A stretch of DNA of 64,000 nt from Sporofaciens musculi (GTDB lineage Bacteria; Bacillota; Clostridia; Lachnospirales; Lachnospiraceae): positions 4,092,501-4,156,500 of the forward strand of contig NZ_WUQX01000001.1 in the NCBI RefSeq assembly GCF_009830285.1, given 5' to 3'. Shown here in pieces: positions 17,271 to 25,378 of the stretch. Positions within the stretch are counted from its first letter, which is position 1. Each line of letters starts with the position of its first letter. A program made the position numbers and the translations under genes. The notes under the pieces were generated by a model that saw only the letters and a list, made by a program, of their open reading frames with translations, did no database searches and was not told where the DNA came from.

Positions 17271-18131
17271 CACAACTTCTTTAAATATCCCGTTCTCCAA
17301 CTGGTACCCCACATTCTTGATACACATCTGCCCCGCCACCTTTACTTTTCCAACCGTCTCGATACATCCCTCCCCGTACGACATCGGACGAGAAAGCTTT
17401 ATATCGCGGAATCTGGCCTTTCCTGTACCTGTCAGAGCAAAGGTCGTTTTGGGACACAGCAATAGCATCGTCTTATCGTCTGCCAGTTCTGCCGCCTTTT
17501 TAATGAATTCGTATGTAAAATCCTCCACCACTTGTTCCCAAAGCTTCGGTCCCAAAATGTTCACACCGCCGGAGGAATCCGCATAACTAATCAGCTCTGC
17601 CCCGTATTTTTTCCCTTCCTCCATGAACCTAAGTATCTCAGTCCCAAGCTTCCAAAAGACCTCCTTCATTAATTCCGGCTTCTTGCGCATTGCCTTAAAC
17701 ACATGCTTTGCATCAATCAGTACATTCAGTATAGTAAACGGTCCTGACACTAAAAGCACCACATGCTCTCCCGCTTCCCGCAAAGCCTTGCAAGCCAGCA
17801 GAACCTGGTGAATCCTACCCGCTGAAAAATCAATCGCCGGCAGCTTCAAAATCTCCTCCGGCGCTGTACAGATGTACTCCTTAGCCCTGGGGCCTGCCAC
17901 TTCATTTCCATAATTAACAATGCCGCCCATTGCCTCCGCCTCTACCGTATGGCAGAAGGGCAGTTCACAGAACGCCGCCTTGTCGAACTCCTTCAATGCT
18001 TTGGAAAGGGCCGCCATGGTATCCCAGTGAAGATACGCCTCCGGAAACTTAAGTCCCAAATTTTTCGTCACCTCGCCGCTGATTCCGGCAGAATTGTCAT
18101 ATGTACATTGAAAATCCTTAATTTTCGCCAA
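17265..18131 (-). CDS. Divergent MtaA/CmuA-like methyltransferase (URO-D fold)
   Basis: A 288-aa member of the uroporphyrinogen decarboxylase/methyltransferase superfamily, about 50 residues shorter than its neighbours. It keeps FCELPFCHTVEAEAMGG, LLVSGPFTILNVLIDA and ADSSGGVNILGPKLW, which align with the other two paralogues. The zinc-binding HIC segment is replaced by LLC (MLLLCPKTT), so one usual zinc ligand is missing, though a late Cys (GQMCIKNVGY) remains. It may be a substrate-specific or non-catalytic partner. Before the IS arrived its stop codon lay about 44 nt from the corrinoid protein start, so it was in the same operon. Confidence 0.8.
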   Translation of the reverse strand: MAKIKDFQCTYDNSAGISGEVTKNLGLKFPEAYLHWDTMAALSKALKEFDKAAFCELPFCHTVEAEAMGGIVNYGNEVAGPRAKEYICTAPEEILKLPAIDFSAGRIHQVLLACKALREAGEHVVLLVSGPFTILNVLIDAKHVFKAMRKKPELMKEVFWKLGTEILRFMEEGKKYGAELISYADSSGGVNILGPKLWEQVVEDFTYEFIKKAAELADDKTMLLLCPKTTFALTGTGKARFRDIKLSRPMSYGEGCIETVGKVKVAGQMCIKNVGYQLENGIFKEVVF

Positions 18132-18233
18132 TATCCTTCCTCCCAGCCTCTTTTTTGTACAAGCTTCTATTCTTTCAGACTATGTTACTATGTCTATGGT
18201 ATCATAGATACTTCACTTATCCTAATAAATATT

Positions 18234-19334
18234 TTAAATAATCTTATAGTTTTTTTCTATACCTTTCGGCATATATCCTTTTCTTGCTCCCCTCCCATAA
18301 ATCGCGGCAGCATTCATAAAAGCAATCATGTTCTCTTTTGACGTACCCACTGGTGTGGTACAGCCCGGACACAGATTGTAGCCGCAGGGATTGTCTCCTG
18401 CCTGCTCAATGCAAAATCGAACATTTTCTGCAATCTCCTCTGGGGTTCCATCCCGCAGCACCTCCACAGGTATGACATTTCCGCTGATGGCAACTCTGTC
18501 TCCAAAGGCTTCCTTCAATTCCTTTAAGCTCTCACAGTTATCCACCCAGAAGCCGCTGACTTTTGCTTCAACCACCTCCTCCCATCGGTCCTTCGTATTC
18601 CCGCAGATATGGATTGAAGTCCCTCCCTGGAATTCATTCATCCGCTCTACAGCCTGCTTAAGATATGGCAGGAAAAATTCATTGAACTGCTTCTTACTCA
18701 ACAGGTTACGCGCTGCCATTGGCTCTGACAGCATAAAGCCTATTCCCAGTTTCCGGTTCAGGTCTTTTAAGCACTTAATAATACAGTCCGTACTATACTG
18801 CAGTAAGCGATGTACGCCTTCTTTGTTCTTTATGGTTGCCTTTAAGAAATTCTCCGTCCCAATCAGGCTCGCCGCCGTGGTCAGAGGCCCTGCAAGCCCG
18901 CTTCCCAGAATTCTTTCTTCTCCAAACTGTGCTTGAAGCCTCTCAAACGCCTCTATGATAATGGGAAACCGTCCGTCTTTTTCCACATTTACCAATTCCA
19001 TATTCTCAATATCCCCAAACGACTTAAGGGCTGGCTCTGCTATATAAGATACATTTTTCCGAGGATATATAAGCTTCGTGCCAAGAGCCTCCACCAGCGT
19101 ACGAAGCCCAAGCCCCACCCCCATATTATCCGCCTGAAAATCATTTGCCAACCTAGTCTCAACCTCCACCATTGCATCGGCAGAAAAATAATAGTCTCTG
19201 ATATCAATCCCATATAAAGGCGGGGCAGTCTCACCCGCGCTTAAAGACGTTGGTATCCGGTCAACCTCCTCCCCTCTGGCATAAGCAAGCTTCCTTTCCT
19301 TTGGGGTCATTTCCAATCTAATTAATTCCATCAT
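18234..19334 (-). CDS. MtaA/CmuA-type methyltransferase (URO-D fold)
   Basis: A 366-aa TIM-barrel methyltransferase of the URO-D family. It begins with the family-typical MTPKERKLAYARGEEVDRIP. It carries the putative zinc site HIC in SIHICGNTKDRW plus Cys residues in LCPGCTTPVGTSKENM near the C-terminus. The LGSGLAGPLTTAASLIG segment matches the barrel motif of MtaA and CmuA. With the corrinoid protein it should demethylate a methylated substrate or pass the methyl group on. The 102 nt downstream, before the shorter paralogue, contain no gene. A small hairpin (TATCTATG/CATAGACA) is visible there but no clear promoter. Confidence 0.88.
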   Translation of the reverse strand: MMELIRLEMTPKERKLAYARGEEVDRIPTSLSAGETAPPLYGIDIRDYYFSADAMVEVETRLANDFQADNMGVGLGLRTLVEALGTKLIYPRKNVSYIAEPALKSFGDIENMELVNVEKDGRFPIIIEAFERLQAQFGEERILGSGLAGPLTTAASLIGTENFLKATIKNKEGVHRLLQYSTDCIIKCLKDLNRKLGIGFMLSEPMAARNLLSKKQFNEFFLPYLKQAVERMNEFQGGTSIHICGNTKDRWEEVVEAKVSGFWVDNCESLKELKEAFGDRVAISGNVIPVEVLRDGTPEEIAENVRFCIEQAGDNPCGYNLCPGCTTPVGTSKENMIAFMNAAAIYGRGARKGYMPKGIEKNYKII

Positions 19335-19381
19335 CTATCTTCCTTCCTCTCGTGATGAGCCGCACAACTCTGGCACAGCTC

Positions 19382-19655
19382 TTAACAAAACAACATCATA
19401 AACGGCACTGTAACGATTGAAATAATCGTTGACATTGCAAACAATTCGGATGCATACACAGCATCTTTTCCATATCGAAGCGCAAAGAGACTCCCTGTCA
19501 CTCCTACGGGACAGGATGCGGCCAGAATCATGACTGTTTTTACTTCATCTGACACAGGAATCAGATAAAATAAGCCGGCCATTGGCATGACAATCAGCTT
19601 CACAAAACTTAACCAATACAGGCGGCGTTTGGTAATCGAGGCTAATTCCATGCGC
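19382..19655 (-). pseudogene. C-terminal remnant of an AEC-family transporter
   Basis: About 90 codons encode a sequence typical of the C-terminal third of auxin efflux carrier (AEC) permeases: FVKLIVMPMAGLFYLIP, VMILAASCPVGVTGSLFALRYGKD and SELFAMSTIISIVTVPFMMLF. Full AEC proteins are around 300-320 aa with about ten helices, so roughly two thirds are missing. The frame stays open upstream to 19720, but that extra part is basic and not AEC-like. It sits between the methyltransferase and metQ genes, so it is probably the relic of a transporter once belonging to this island. Confidence 0.7.
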
Positions 19656-19777
19656 CTCCTCCTTTTCATCTTCACAGACTGTTTCACAAAAAATCTCTGG
19701 ATACTACAAAAGGGCAGCATGCGCCTGCCCTCTCCTTATAATGTAAAACTGTCTAAAATACTCTGTCTGCCGCTCTT

Positions 19778-20644
19778 TTATTCCCAACAAGGAATCTGTG
19801 TGCCTGCCTTTTCCGTCTTAAAATATTCTGCCAGCTCGTCACACTGTACGGCTTCTGCAATCTCTTTGGCCCATTTGGCGTCCTTGTCCTCGCTTCTTAC
19901 CGCAAAACCAACCGCATATACATCATTATCGTCGGACTGACACAGATATCCTTCTGCGGAAAGCCCTGCGTTTACCATATGTCCCGCTGCAAGGCAGATT
20001 GCGTCTGCATCACCCAATGACTGGGGAAGCACCGACATCTCAGCTTCAATGAATTCAAAGTTATGGGGATTCTCTTTTACATCATACATTGTAGGAACCT
20101 CCACAGCTTCATCAAGCTCTATCAGCCCCTGTGACTGAAGCATATTTAATCCGCGGGCCTGATTGGTCGCATCATTACAGAGCCCTATGGTTGCCCCGTC
20201 CGGAAGTTTATCAACAGAATCCCATTTATCTGAATACATAGCGAACAATGGATAAAAGGTCTTTGGCTCAATCATCACAAGGTCTGTACCGTTCTCTGCA
20301 TTGTAGCTCTCAAGATACGGTCCATGCTGATACCAGTTCATATCAAGGCTTCCTTCTGCCAAGGCAACATCCGGCTGCACGCTGTCATCGAATACACTTT
20401 CCTCCACCGTATATCCAAGCCCTTCGATCTTCGCCCTGACTGATTCTAACTGATTCACCATATCCGCACGGATACCAATTTTAATCACTTCTTTTTTCTC
20501 ATCAGAGCTGCCGCCCTCAGAACTGCCCTGTTCTTCGCTTGTCGAACTGCTCCCGCCGCTTTCTGATTCGGATTTCCCGCATCCTGCCAGCATAGCTCCT
20601 GCCAGTACTGCCACAAGTAAGGTACTTAATAGTCTTTTCTTCAT
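19778..20644 (-). CDS. metQ: MetQ/NlpA-family substrate-binding lipoprotein
   Basis: A 288-aa lipoprotein: signal peptide with lipobox (AGAMLAGCG), a Ser/Gly/Glu-rich linker, then the NlpA/MetQ fold (IKIGIRADMVNQLESVR, LDMNWYQHGPYLESYN, GATIGLCNDATNQARGLNML). It is the receptor of the ABC importer encoded just upstream. The family binds methionine, but relatives near methyl-transfer genes may bind other methylated amines or amino-acid derivatives. Its gene is separated from the permease gene by 68 nt with a weak stem-loop. The symbol reflects the family, not a proven substrate. Confidence 0.85.
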   Translation of the reverse strand: MKKRLLSTLLVAVLAGAMLAGCGKSESESGGSSSTSEEQGSSEGGSSDEKKEVIKIGIRADMVNQLESVRAKIEGLGYTVEESVFDDSVQPDVALAEGSLDMNWYQHGPYLESYNAENGTDLVMIEPKTFYPLFAMYSDKWDSVDKLPDGATIGLCNDATNQARGLNMLQSQGLIELDEAVEVPTMYDVKENPHNFEFIEAEMSVLPQSLGDADAICLAAGHMVNAGLSAEGYLCQSDDNDVYAVGFAVRSEDKDAKWAKEIAEAVQCDELAEYFKTEKAGTQIPCWE

Positions 20645-20673
20645 GATAGCCTCCTGTTATATGTATATTTATC

Positions 20674-20699
20674 TAAAAACAGGCTTTTACCCGTTTTTA
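20674..20699 (-). terminator. Weak stem-loop between metI and metQ
   Basis: On the minus strand TAAAAACGGGTAAAAGCCTG is followed by TTTTTAG. The stem is mostly A-T with two G-C pairs. It could partially terminate or stabilise the transcript ends and so alter the ratio of binding protein to permease. Confidence 0.35.
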
Positions 20700-20712
20700 T
20701 TCCTGTGCTTTT

Positions 20713-21381
20713 CTACTTTAGCTTCTTGTAAATCCAATCCCCAAAATACTGTATGACTGCAACCAGAATAATCAAAATCACACAGATTGTATACATAATC
20801 TCCTGATTGAAATTCTGATATCCATATGTAAGGGCAACTGCTCCCAATCCTCCTGCACCCACCGCGCCTGCCATGGCCGTAGCGCCTAACAGGTTGATAA
20901 TCGCCAGACACAGTCCGGAGATAATTGAAGGTACAGACTCTTTTAGCATAACCTTGAACACAATCTGCCACTTAGACGCCCCAAAGGACTGCGCCGCCTC
21001 AATCAATGCGGGATCCACCTCTTTAAAGCTGTTCTGGAAGATACGCGCCATGAACGGGGTACACGCTACTGTAAGCGGAACAAGGGCCGCCGTATCTCCA
21101 ATAGAGCTTCCCACAACCAGCCTCGTAAATGGTATGATTGAAACCATCAAGATGATAAACGGGAAAGAACGAATGGTGTTTACGATAAAATCAAGCAGTC
21201 TGTTCACCACAATATTCTCATATAGCCCGCCTTTTTCTGTTATGATCAGAATCACGCCGAATACAAACCCAAATACAGTTGACAGGATTCCTGATATCAG
21301 AAGCATTTTTAAGGTATCAAAAAATGCAGGTACAATGATCATCTGACAGATCTGTGCAAAAGTAAAATTTTTTAATGACAT
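20713..21381 (-). CDS. metI: MetI-like ABC transporter permease
   Basis: A 222-aa inner-membrane permease with five predicted helices, matching MetI in length. The EAA loop EAAQSFGASKWQIVFKVMLKE is present near residues 140-160, and AINLLGATAMAGAVGAGGLG follows. The family usually pairs with MetN and MetQ, and both flank it here. Its start overlaps the metN stop by one base, implying translational coupling. Confidence 0.9.
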   Translation of the reverse strand: MSLKNFTFAQICQMIIVPAFFDTLKMLLISGILSTVFGFVFGVILIITEKGGLYENIVVNRLLDFIVNTIRSFPFIILMVSIIPFTRLVVGSSIGDTAALVPLTVACTPFMARIFQNSFKEVDPALIEAAQSFGASKWQIVFKVMLKESVPSIISGLCLAIINLLGATAMAGAVGAGGLGAVALTYGYQNFNQEIMYTICVILIILVAVIQYFGDWIYKKLK

Positions 21382-22385
21382 TACTTCTCTCCCCCCTTCT
21401 GCCCATGCTCTTTTACGCTCATCTTACGCCAGTTCATCCTGCGCTCATCCAGATACCGTGTGACCGTCTCAAGATGAGCGTCGTCTACATTGATTACAAA
21501 GATTCCCATATGGTCACCCTGGTATTCCTGAATCTTTCCGTCCAGGATGGGGAACACATAATCTAACTCCTTAGACATTTTTCCAAAAAGCTCGCCGTCA
21601 TGAATATCATTTACCATGTGAGCGATCTGGATATTATGTCCCTGCGCTGGAAGACGGATTTCTTCTTCTCCAAGAAGCCTCCTTAGGGATAAGGGTTGTT
21701 TGATGAAAATATCCCTCACAGTCCCTTCATCAGCGATTCGTCCCTGTTCTAAAATACAGGCTTTATTGCAGGCTTTTCTCACCACCTCCATCTGGTGGGT
21801 TACGATGACGATGGTAATCCCAATCTTCTTATTTATCTCCAGCAGAAGCTCTAAGATCGAGTTTGTGGTTTTAGGGTCCAGTGCAGACGTGGCCTCGTCG
21901 CATAGAAGTATCTTCGGCTCCATAGTCAGCGCCCTTGCGATTGCAACTCTCTGCTTCTGTCCTCCGCTTAAGTTCCTTGGCTTGGCGTTCATCTTATCCG
22001 ACAAGCCTACAAGTTCAAGCAGTTCTTTAACTTTTTTATCTGTATCCGCCTTTGAATATTTCCAGCACTGCATAGGAAGTGCAATGTTCTGGTACACCGT
22101 TTCCCTCTCCAGGAGAGAAAAATGCTGGAATATCATGCCAACATGCCTTCGGAACTCTCTTAACTCCTTATCTTTTAAGTCCTTAATCTCACACCCATCC
22201 ACCGTAAGGCTGCCGCCCTGATAAGAAGTCAGACCATTAATACAACGAAGCAGCGTTGATTTGCCTGCCCCGCTTCGTCCTACCAGCGCGTAGATATCTC
22301 CGTCTTCGATTGTCAGGTTGATATCTTCGAGAACGCTGGTTCCATCGTCCTCCCAGATCTTCTTTAGGTTCTTTATCTCAATCAA
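21381..22385 (-). CDS. metN: MetN-like ABC transporter ATP-binding protein
   Basis: A 334-aa ATPase with Walker A GRSGAGKST (residues 36-44), a Q-loop in MIFQHFSLL, signature LSGGQKQRVAIARAL, Walker B ILLCDEATSALD and H-loop VTHQ. The C-terminal ~90 residues form the NIL/ACT-like domain that in MetN binds methionine and inhibits transport, so similar trans-inhibition may occur here. It is the first gene of metNIQ. The upstream region holds a 17-bp palindrome that may be an operator. Confidence 0.92.
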   Translation of the reverse strand: MIEIKNLKKIWEDDGTSVLEDINLTIEDGDIYALVGRSGAGKSTLLRCINGLTSYQGGSLTVDGCEIKDLKDKELREFRRHVGMIFQHFSLLERETVYQNIALPMQCWKYSKADTDKKVKELLELVGLSDKMNAKPRNLSGGQKQRVAIARALTMEPKILLCDEATSALDPKTTNSILELLLEINKKIGITIVIVTHQMEVVRKACNKACILEQGRIADEGTVRDIFIKQPLSLRRLLGEEEIRLPAQGHNIQIAHMVNDIHDGELFGKMSKELDYVFPILDGKIQEYQGDHMGIFVINVDDAHLETVTRYLDERRMNWRKMSVKEHGQKGGEK

Positions 22386-22474
22386 TTTCTTCCCTCCTCG
22401 TACAATCCTTTTGATATTCTAATAAATATTTATCAAGATTTCATCATCTACAATTCCAATATTTTCTATACCGA

Positions 22475-22491
22475 TTGTGCACCGCGCACAA
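22475..22491 (-). promoter_or_regulatory. Palindromic operator candidate upstream of metN
   Basis: TTGTGCACCGCGCACAA is an inverted repeat with 6-bp arms and a 5-bp spacer, centred about 100 nt before the metN start codon. The same arrangement (TTATGC-N5-GCACAA) occurs before the dehydratase-like gene at 23871-23887. A regulator of the island, such as the PucR-type protein encoded nearby, may bind both. The rest of the 22386-22570 region is AT-rich with an outer TTGATA/TATCAA repeat; no clear promoter was identified. Confidence 0.5.
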
Positions 22492-22570
22492 ATTGTTAGA
22501 TACTGTCTATAAATGGCAATAATTCATATATTTTATCTATAAATATCCCTGATTCTTTTCTCTGTACGAC

Positions 22571-22613
22571 AAAAAAGACTGCCGGAAAAAGATATTCTCT
22601 TTTCCAAACAGTC
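22571..22613 (-). terminator. Intrinsic terminator after the dehydratase-like gene
   Basis: On the minus strand GACTG and CAGTC enclose an inner GGAAAA/TTTTTCC stem, followed directly by TTTTTT. It begins 7 nt after the stop codon of the gene ending at 22620. It cleanly separates that gene from the metNIQ transcript. Confidence 0.85.
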
Positions 22614-22619
22614 TCATTT

Positions 22620-23780
22620 TTAATGTGTCTCAAGCATCTCAATAAATGCCGATATTCTTGTATTCAGTTGCCCCACATCCCCCGCTGAATAATCCGTAAC
22701 AACGTCTGTATATGGTATATGCTTTTCTTCGCTGACGAAGTTACGCACACTGATGGATTCCATATGTACGGAGTGGCATCCTGAGAGAATCATCTCTACC
22801 ACCCCATCCACATGAAATTCATCGATTAACCTGCCAAGCAGTTCAATTCGTTTATCATTAGGGGTCATGATGGCACATCCAATATAAAAATACTTTCTTG
22901 CAATCGCACCGTAGATGTCAGGATCATCTTCGTCCACTAATTTGTCAAGCACTTTTGCACCGGTACAGTTCTCAAATGCGACTACAATGCCGCCATTATC
23001 TTCGATTGCCCTTACAATCTTCTGCGTATCTCCCCCGATGGGGCAGCCCGTAACCAGTATCCGAGGCCTTTTTTTCTTCTTCGGCTTCTGTCTGTATTCT
23101 TCCAGTATTCGGTCCGTCAGAAGGTTCAGTTCTTCTGCCACTTCTTCCTTATCCAGCCGGTATTTGCTTCCATACAGAACGTTCAACAGCTCCATCCCCA
23201 TAAGTGGAGCCGGCTCTAATTTCATGACTTCGTACAGCCTCTTTAATGCCTCTCTGCGGCGATTCTCCTGACGAATCGCCCTTTTAACATCCTCATCCGT
23301 TATCACAACCTGGAATTTTTCTTCCAGATAATCCTTCAAGCGGATAATCTCCTCCCGCCACAGCCTAAGCCCTTTATGGGACTGGATGTTTGGAAGCTCC
23401 ATAATAAAGACGTCTTTAAACTCCGCCATCATCTCATACATCTTCTTTTTTCCGTCACAGGTGGTTTCGCCCACTACCAAATCTGCAAAATGAAAATATG
23501 GGCATCTGTCTGAAACAGCGAAACCATAGCTGGACTTAATCAGCGGACAGACATTCTTTGGCAGTACCGTCTCCGCAATCTTTACCGTCTCCTCCGACGA
23601 CGAACAAAGCCCAATGGGAATTGCGCCCATCGCCGCAGCTAGTTCTCTTGGAAAGTATGAACAGTACGCACCGATCACCGGAATATGGCGGTCTTTGCAC
23701 TCCTTCACAAGTAAAAACGACTGCTTCTTCTGCTCTGCAAATTCCTCGAATATTTCGGGCAATTCCTTTATTATATTCAT
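22620..23780 (-). CDS. 2-hydroxyacyl-CoA dehydratase-like double-cubane cluster protein
   Basis: A 386-aa protein of the HgdB/BadD-type family (COG1775). Cys residues likely to bind iron-sulfur clusters lie in IGAYCSYFPRELAAAMG, PKNVCPLIKSSYG, GETTCDGKKKMYE, VTGCPIGGDTQKI and ILSGCHSVHMES. Family members are either dehydratase subunits or stand-alone double-cubane reductases that need an ATP-dependent activator. No activator-type ASKHA protein is adjacent, although the corrinoid reactivase in the island has a related ATPase fold. It forms its own transcription unit with promoter, operator candidate and terminator. A low-potential electron-transfer role in the methyl-transfer pathway is an inference. 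Confidence 0.85.
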   Translation of the reverse strand: MNIIKELPEIFEEFAEQKKQSFLLVKECKDRHIPVIGAYCSYFPRELAAAMGAIPIGLCSSSEETVKIAETVLPKNVCPLIKSSYGFAVSDRCPYFHFADLVVGETTCDGKKKMYEMMAEFKDVFIMELPNIQSHKGLRLWREEIIRLKDYLEEKFQVVITDEDVKRAIRQENRRREALKRLYEVMKLEPAPLMGMELLNVLYGSKYRLDKEEVAEELNLLTDRILEEYRQKPKKKKRPRILVTGCPIGGDTQKIVRAIEDNGGIVVAFENCTGAKVLDKLVDEDDPDIYGAIARKYFYIGCAIMTPNDKRIELLGRLIDEFHVDGVVEMILSGCHSVHMESISVRNFVSEEKHIPYTDVVTDYSAGDVGQLNTRISAFIEMLETH

Positions 23781-23810
23781 ATAACGCTCTCCTCTTACCT
23801 AAACATCCCT

Positions 23811-23840
23811 ATTCTACCACACTCCTTCTGCAAAAAACAA
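23811..23840 (-). promoter_or_regulatory. Putative promoter of the dehydratase-like gene
   Basis: On the minus strand a TAGAAT -10 box (23811-23816) and a weak TTGTTT -35 box (23835-23840) are 18 bp apart. The start site would lie about 25 nt before the start codon at 23780. The palindrome at 23871-23887 lies about 30 bp upstream of the -35 box, a common position for an activator site. Confidence 0.4.
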
Positions 23841-23870
23841 TTATTCTTAACACAAACATTCAACTTTTCA

Positions 23871-23887
23871 TTATGCATCATGCACAA
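23871..23887 (-). promoter_or_regulatory. Palindromic operator candidate upstream of the dehydratase-like gene
   Basis: TTATGCATCATGCACAA has the same 6-5-6 layout as the metN palindrome at 22475-22491, and the right arm GCACAA is identical. It lies just beyond the stop codon of the PucR-type gene. Two matches in two promoters of one island support a shared regulator. Confidence 0.5.
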
Positions 23888-23890
23888 TGC

Positions 23891-25120
23891 TCAGCATCTT
23901 CGTTCCTGCTCCTGCAAAATGATACTGATCATGAGCCGCTTAGAAACAGCCGGCTCATTAATATCCACCCCCAGAATCTCGTTAATCTTCCCCAGCCGGT
24001 AGATCATCGTATTGCGGTGAATAAATAATTTCTTTGATGTCATACTGACATTATTCCCGTTCAAAAGATATTCTTTTAATGTATTGTAAAAGCAAGTCCC
24101 TTTCATACAGTCTTCGTTTTTCAGCTCTTGAAGCCCTTTCTCTAAATACCTTGCTCTCCCTATATAGGATACCGCACATGAACAAACCGTCTGGATATAA
24201 TAGTCGTATTCCATATAGATGTCCTTCTCCGGCTCTGACGCCCTTCCAATCTCAAGGGCCTTCCTCACCAGAAAATGCTTCTTTTCCACCAGCTCAACAT
24301 CGTCAAAGGGTTCGCTCATCCCACAGTAAAAACCGTATTCGCCGCACAGATCTTCTAATACGGAGCCAATCATGTTCCTTTGACGCTTCACCTGTACCCC
24401 AGAAAATAGCACATACACTCTGCCTTCTTTTATATAGATAAATGAATCAGGGAATTCATCTGCAAGACTATTTGCCGCTTTCTGTAGCTGGAACATATGA
24501 TAATCCTTCATCTCTAAAACGGCTACTATAAAATCTGGAAGCACATATGTATTGTACATAGACCGAATCTCTCTAATCTTTAATACATTTCCCGCATCTT
24601 CATCAAAGAAGCTTCTGGCTATCATACGTCGGAGTGTGGAAGCATGATAATAGACTCTGTGGCCGTAACGCTCCATCAGTATACCAAGGGCCTGGCAGAG
24701 AATGTCATTGGCCTGACATAATAACTGCTCTGTGGCAATGGCAGGCTCCTTGTCTGGCTGCGTCTCCATAATACTGAATCCTTCCGTATTACCTTTTACC
24801 ATAATCCTGCTGACTGCCTTGAAGCCCTCCCCCTCCTCAATCAGCATAGAATACTCCAACGCTTCTTCCTTCTGCGCCTCAATGTACTGTGCAGCCAAAC
24901 ACAGGAGATGCTCTTTCCAGTTTCCGCCGTTCTCATACCCTCCGTCCTGTCTCTCATCCGAGGAAGAAAGTATCTTTCCTCCGATATCTATGACGGTAAT
25001 CCTTGTATTGGTGTATTCTGCAATATCATTTACCATCTGATCAATCGTACCTTCATTCCCCAACATCCTGAATACTTTTTTATAACAGACATTTATATCG
25101 AAATTATCCTTCATGCACAT
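23891..25120 (-). CDS. PucR/CdaR-family transcriptional regulator
   Basis: A 409-aa regulator. The N-terminal half resembles a small-molecule sensing domain (ITVIDIGGKILSSSDER). The C-terminal part contains the PucR-type helix-turn-helix, with NNVSMTSKKLFIHRNTMIYRL near residues 365-385 followed by GKINEILGVD, the hallmark of this family. PucR-like proteins respond to metabolites and usually activate nearby catabolic genes. Here the neighbours are the dehydratase-like gene, metNIQ and the corrinoid system, making it the likely local regulator. An alternative start at 25114 would remove two residues. Confidence 0.88.
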   Translation of the reverse strand: MCMKDNFDINVCYKKVFRMLGNEGTIDQMVNDIAEYTNTRITVIDIGGKILSSSDERQDGGYENGGNWKEHLLCLAAQYIEAQKEEALEYSMLIEEGEGFKAVSRIMVKGNTEGFSIMETQPDKEPAIATEQLLCQANDILCQALGILMERYGHRVYYHASTLRRMIARSFFDEDAGNVLKIREIRSMYNTYVLPDFIVAVLEMKDYHMFQLQKAANSLADEFPDSFIYIKEGRVYVLFSGVQVKRQRNMIGSVLEDLCGEYGFYCGMSEPFDDVELVEKKHFLVRKALEIGRASEPEKDIYMEYDYYIQTVCSCAVSYIGRARYLEKGLQELKNEDCMKGTCFYNTLKEYLLNGNNVSMTSKKLFIHRNTMIYRLGKINEILGVDINEPAVSKRLMISIILQEQERRC

Positions 25121-25165
25121 CTGCCCTCATTTCTGCAATACCAGTGTACTGACATACTACTTTTT

Positions 25166-25195
25166 ATTATATTAGCAGGAAAAATCTCTGTCCAA
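25166..25195 (-). promoter_or_regulatory. Putative promoter of the PucR-type gene
   Basis: On the minus strand a perfect TATAAT -10 box (25166-25171) lies 18 bp from TTGGAC (25190-25195). The predicted transcript would begin about 40 nt before the start codon. Confidence 0.65.
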
Positions 25196-25249
25196 TCGTT
25201 AATGTCGATAAGCGTGCCTATTTATAGTTATTTTCAATTTTACCATAAT

Positions 25250-25328
25250 CGAGTAGGGAAGATTCATTTTCCCTACTCGCCGCGCGACCTGTGCGCCGCC
25301 TTAGCGGCATATTTCATCTGCACAGGTC
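25250..25328. repeat. Pair of GC-rich palindromes (REP-like)
   Basis: Two adjacent stem-loops fill the gap between the channel operon and the PucR promoter. The first is a 10-bp perfect stem CGAGTAGGGA/TCCCTACTCG (25250-25279). The second is a 9-bp stem GACCTGTGC/GCACAGGTC (25286-25328) enclosing an inner GCCGC/GCGGC hairpin. Neither is followed by a T-run, so they are not ordinary terminators. They look like a repeated extragenic palindrome; copy number in the genome cannot be judged here. Confidence 0.55.
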
Positions 25329-25334
25329 TGCGCA

Positions 25335-25373
25335 TAAAAATACAGACGCCGAACAATATTTCCGACGTCTGTA
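25335..25373 (-). terminator. Intrinsic terminator after the channel operon
   Basis: On the minus strand TACAGACG and CGTCTGTA form an 8-bp stem with extra inner pairs (CGG/TCG region), followed by TTTTTAT. It begins 6 nt after the stop codon of the channel gene. Confidence 0.85.
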
Positions 25374-25378
25374 CCTTC

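Noticed and set aside
20687..20971. Alternative-frame ORF inside metI
   Set aside because: It overlaps the well-supported MetI frame on the same strand and has no recognisable domain.
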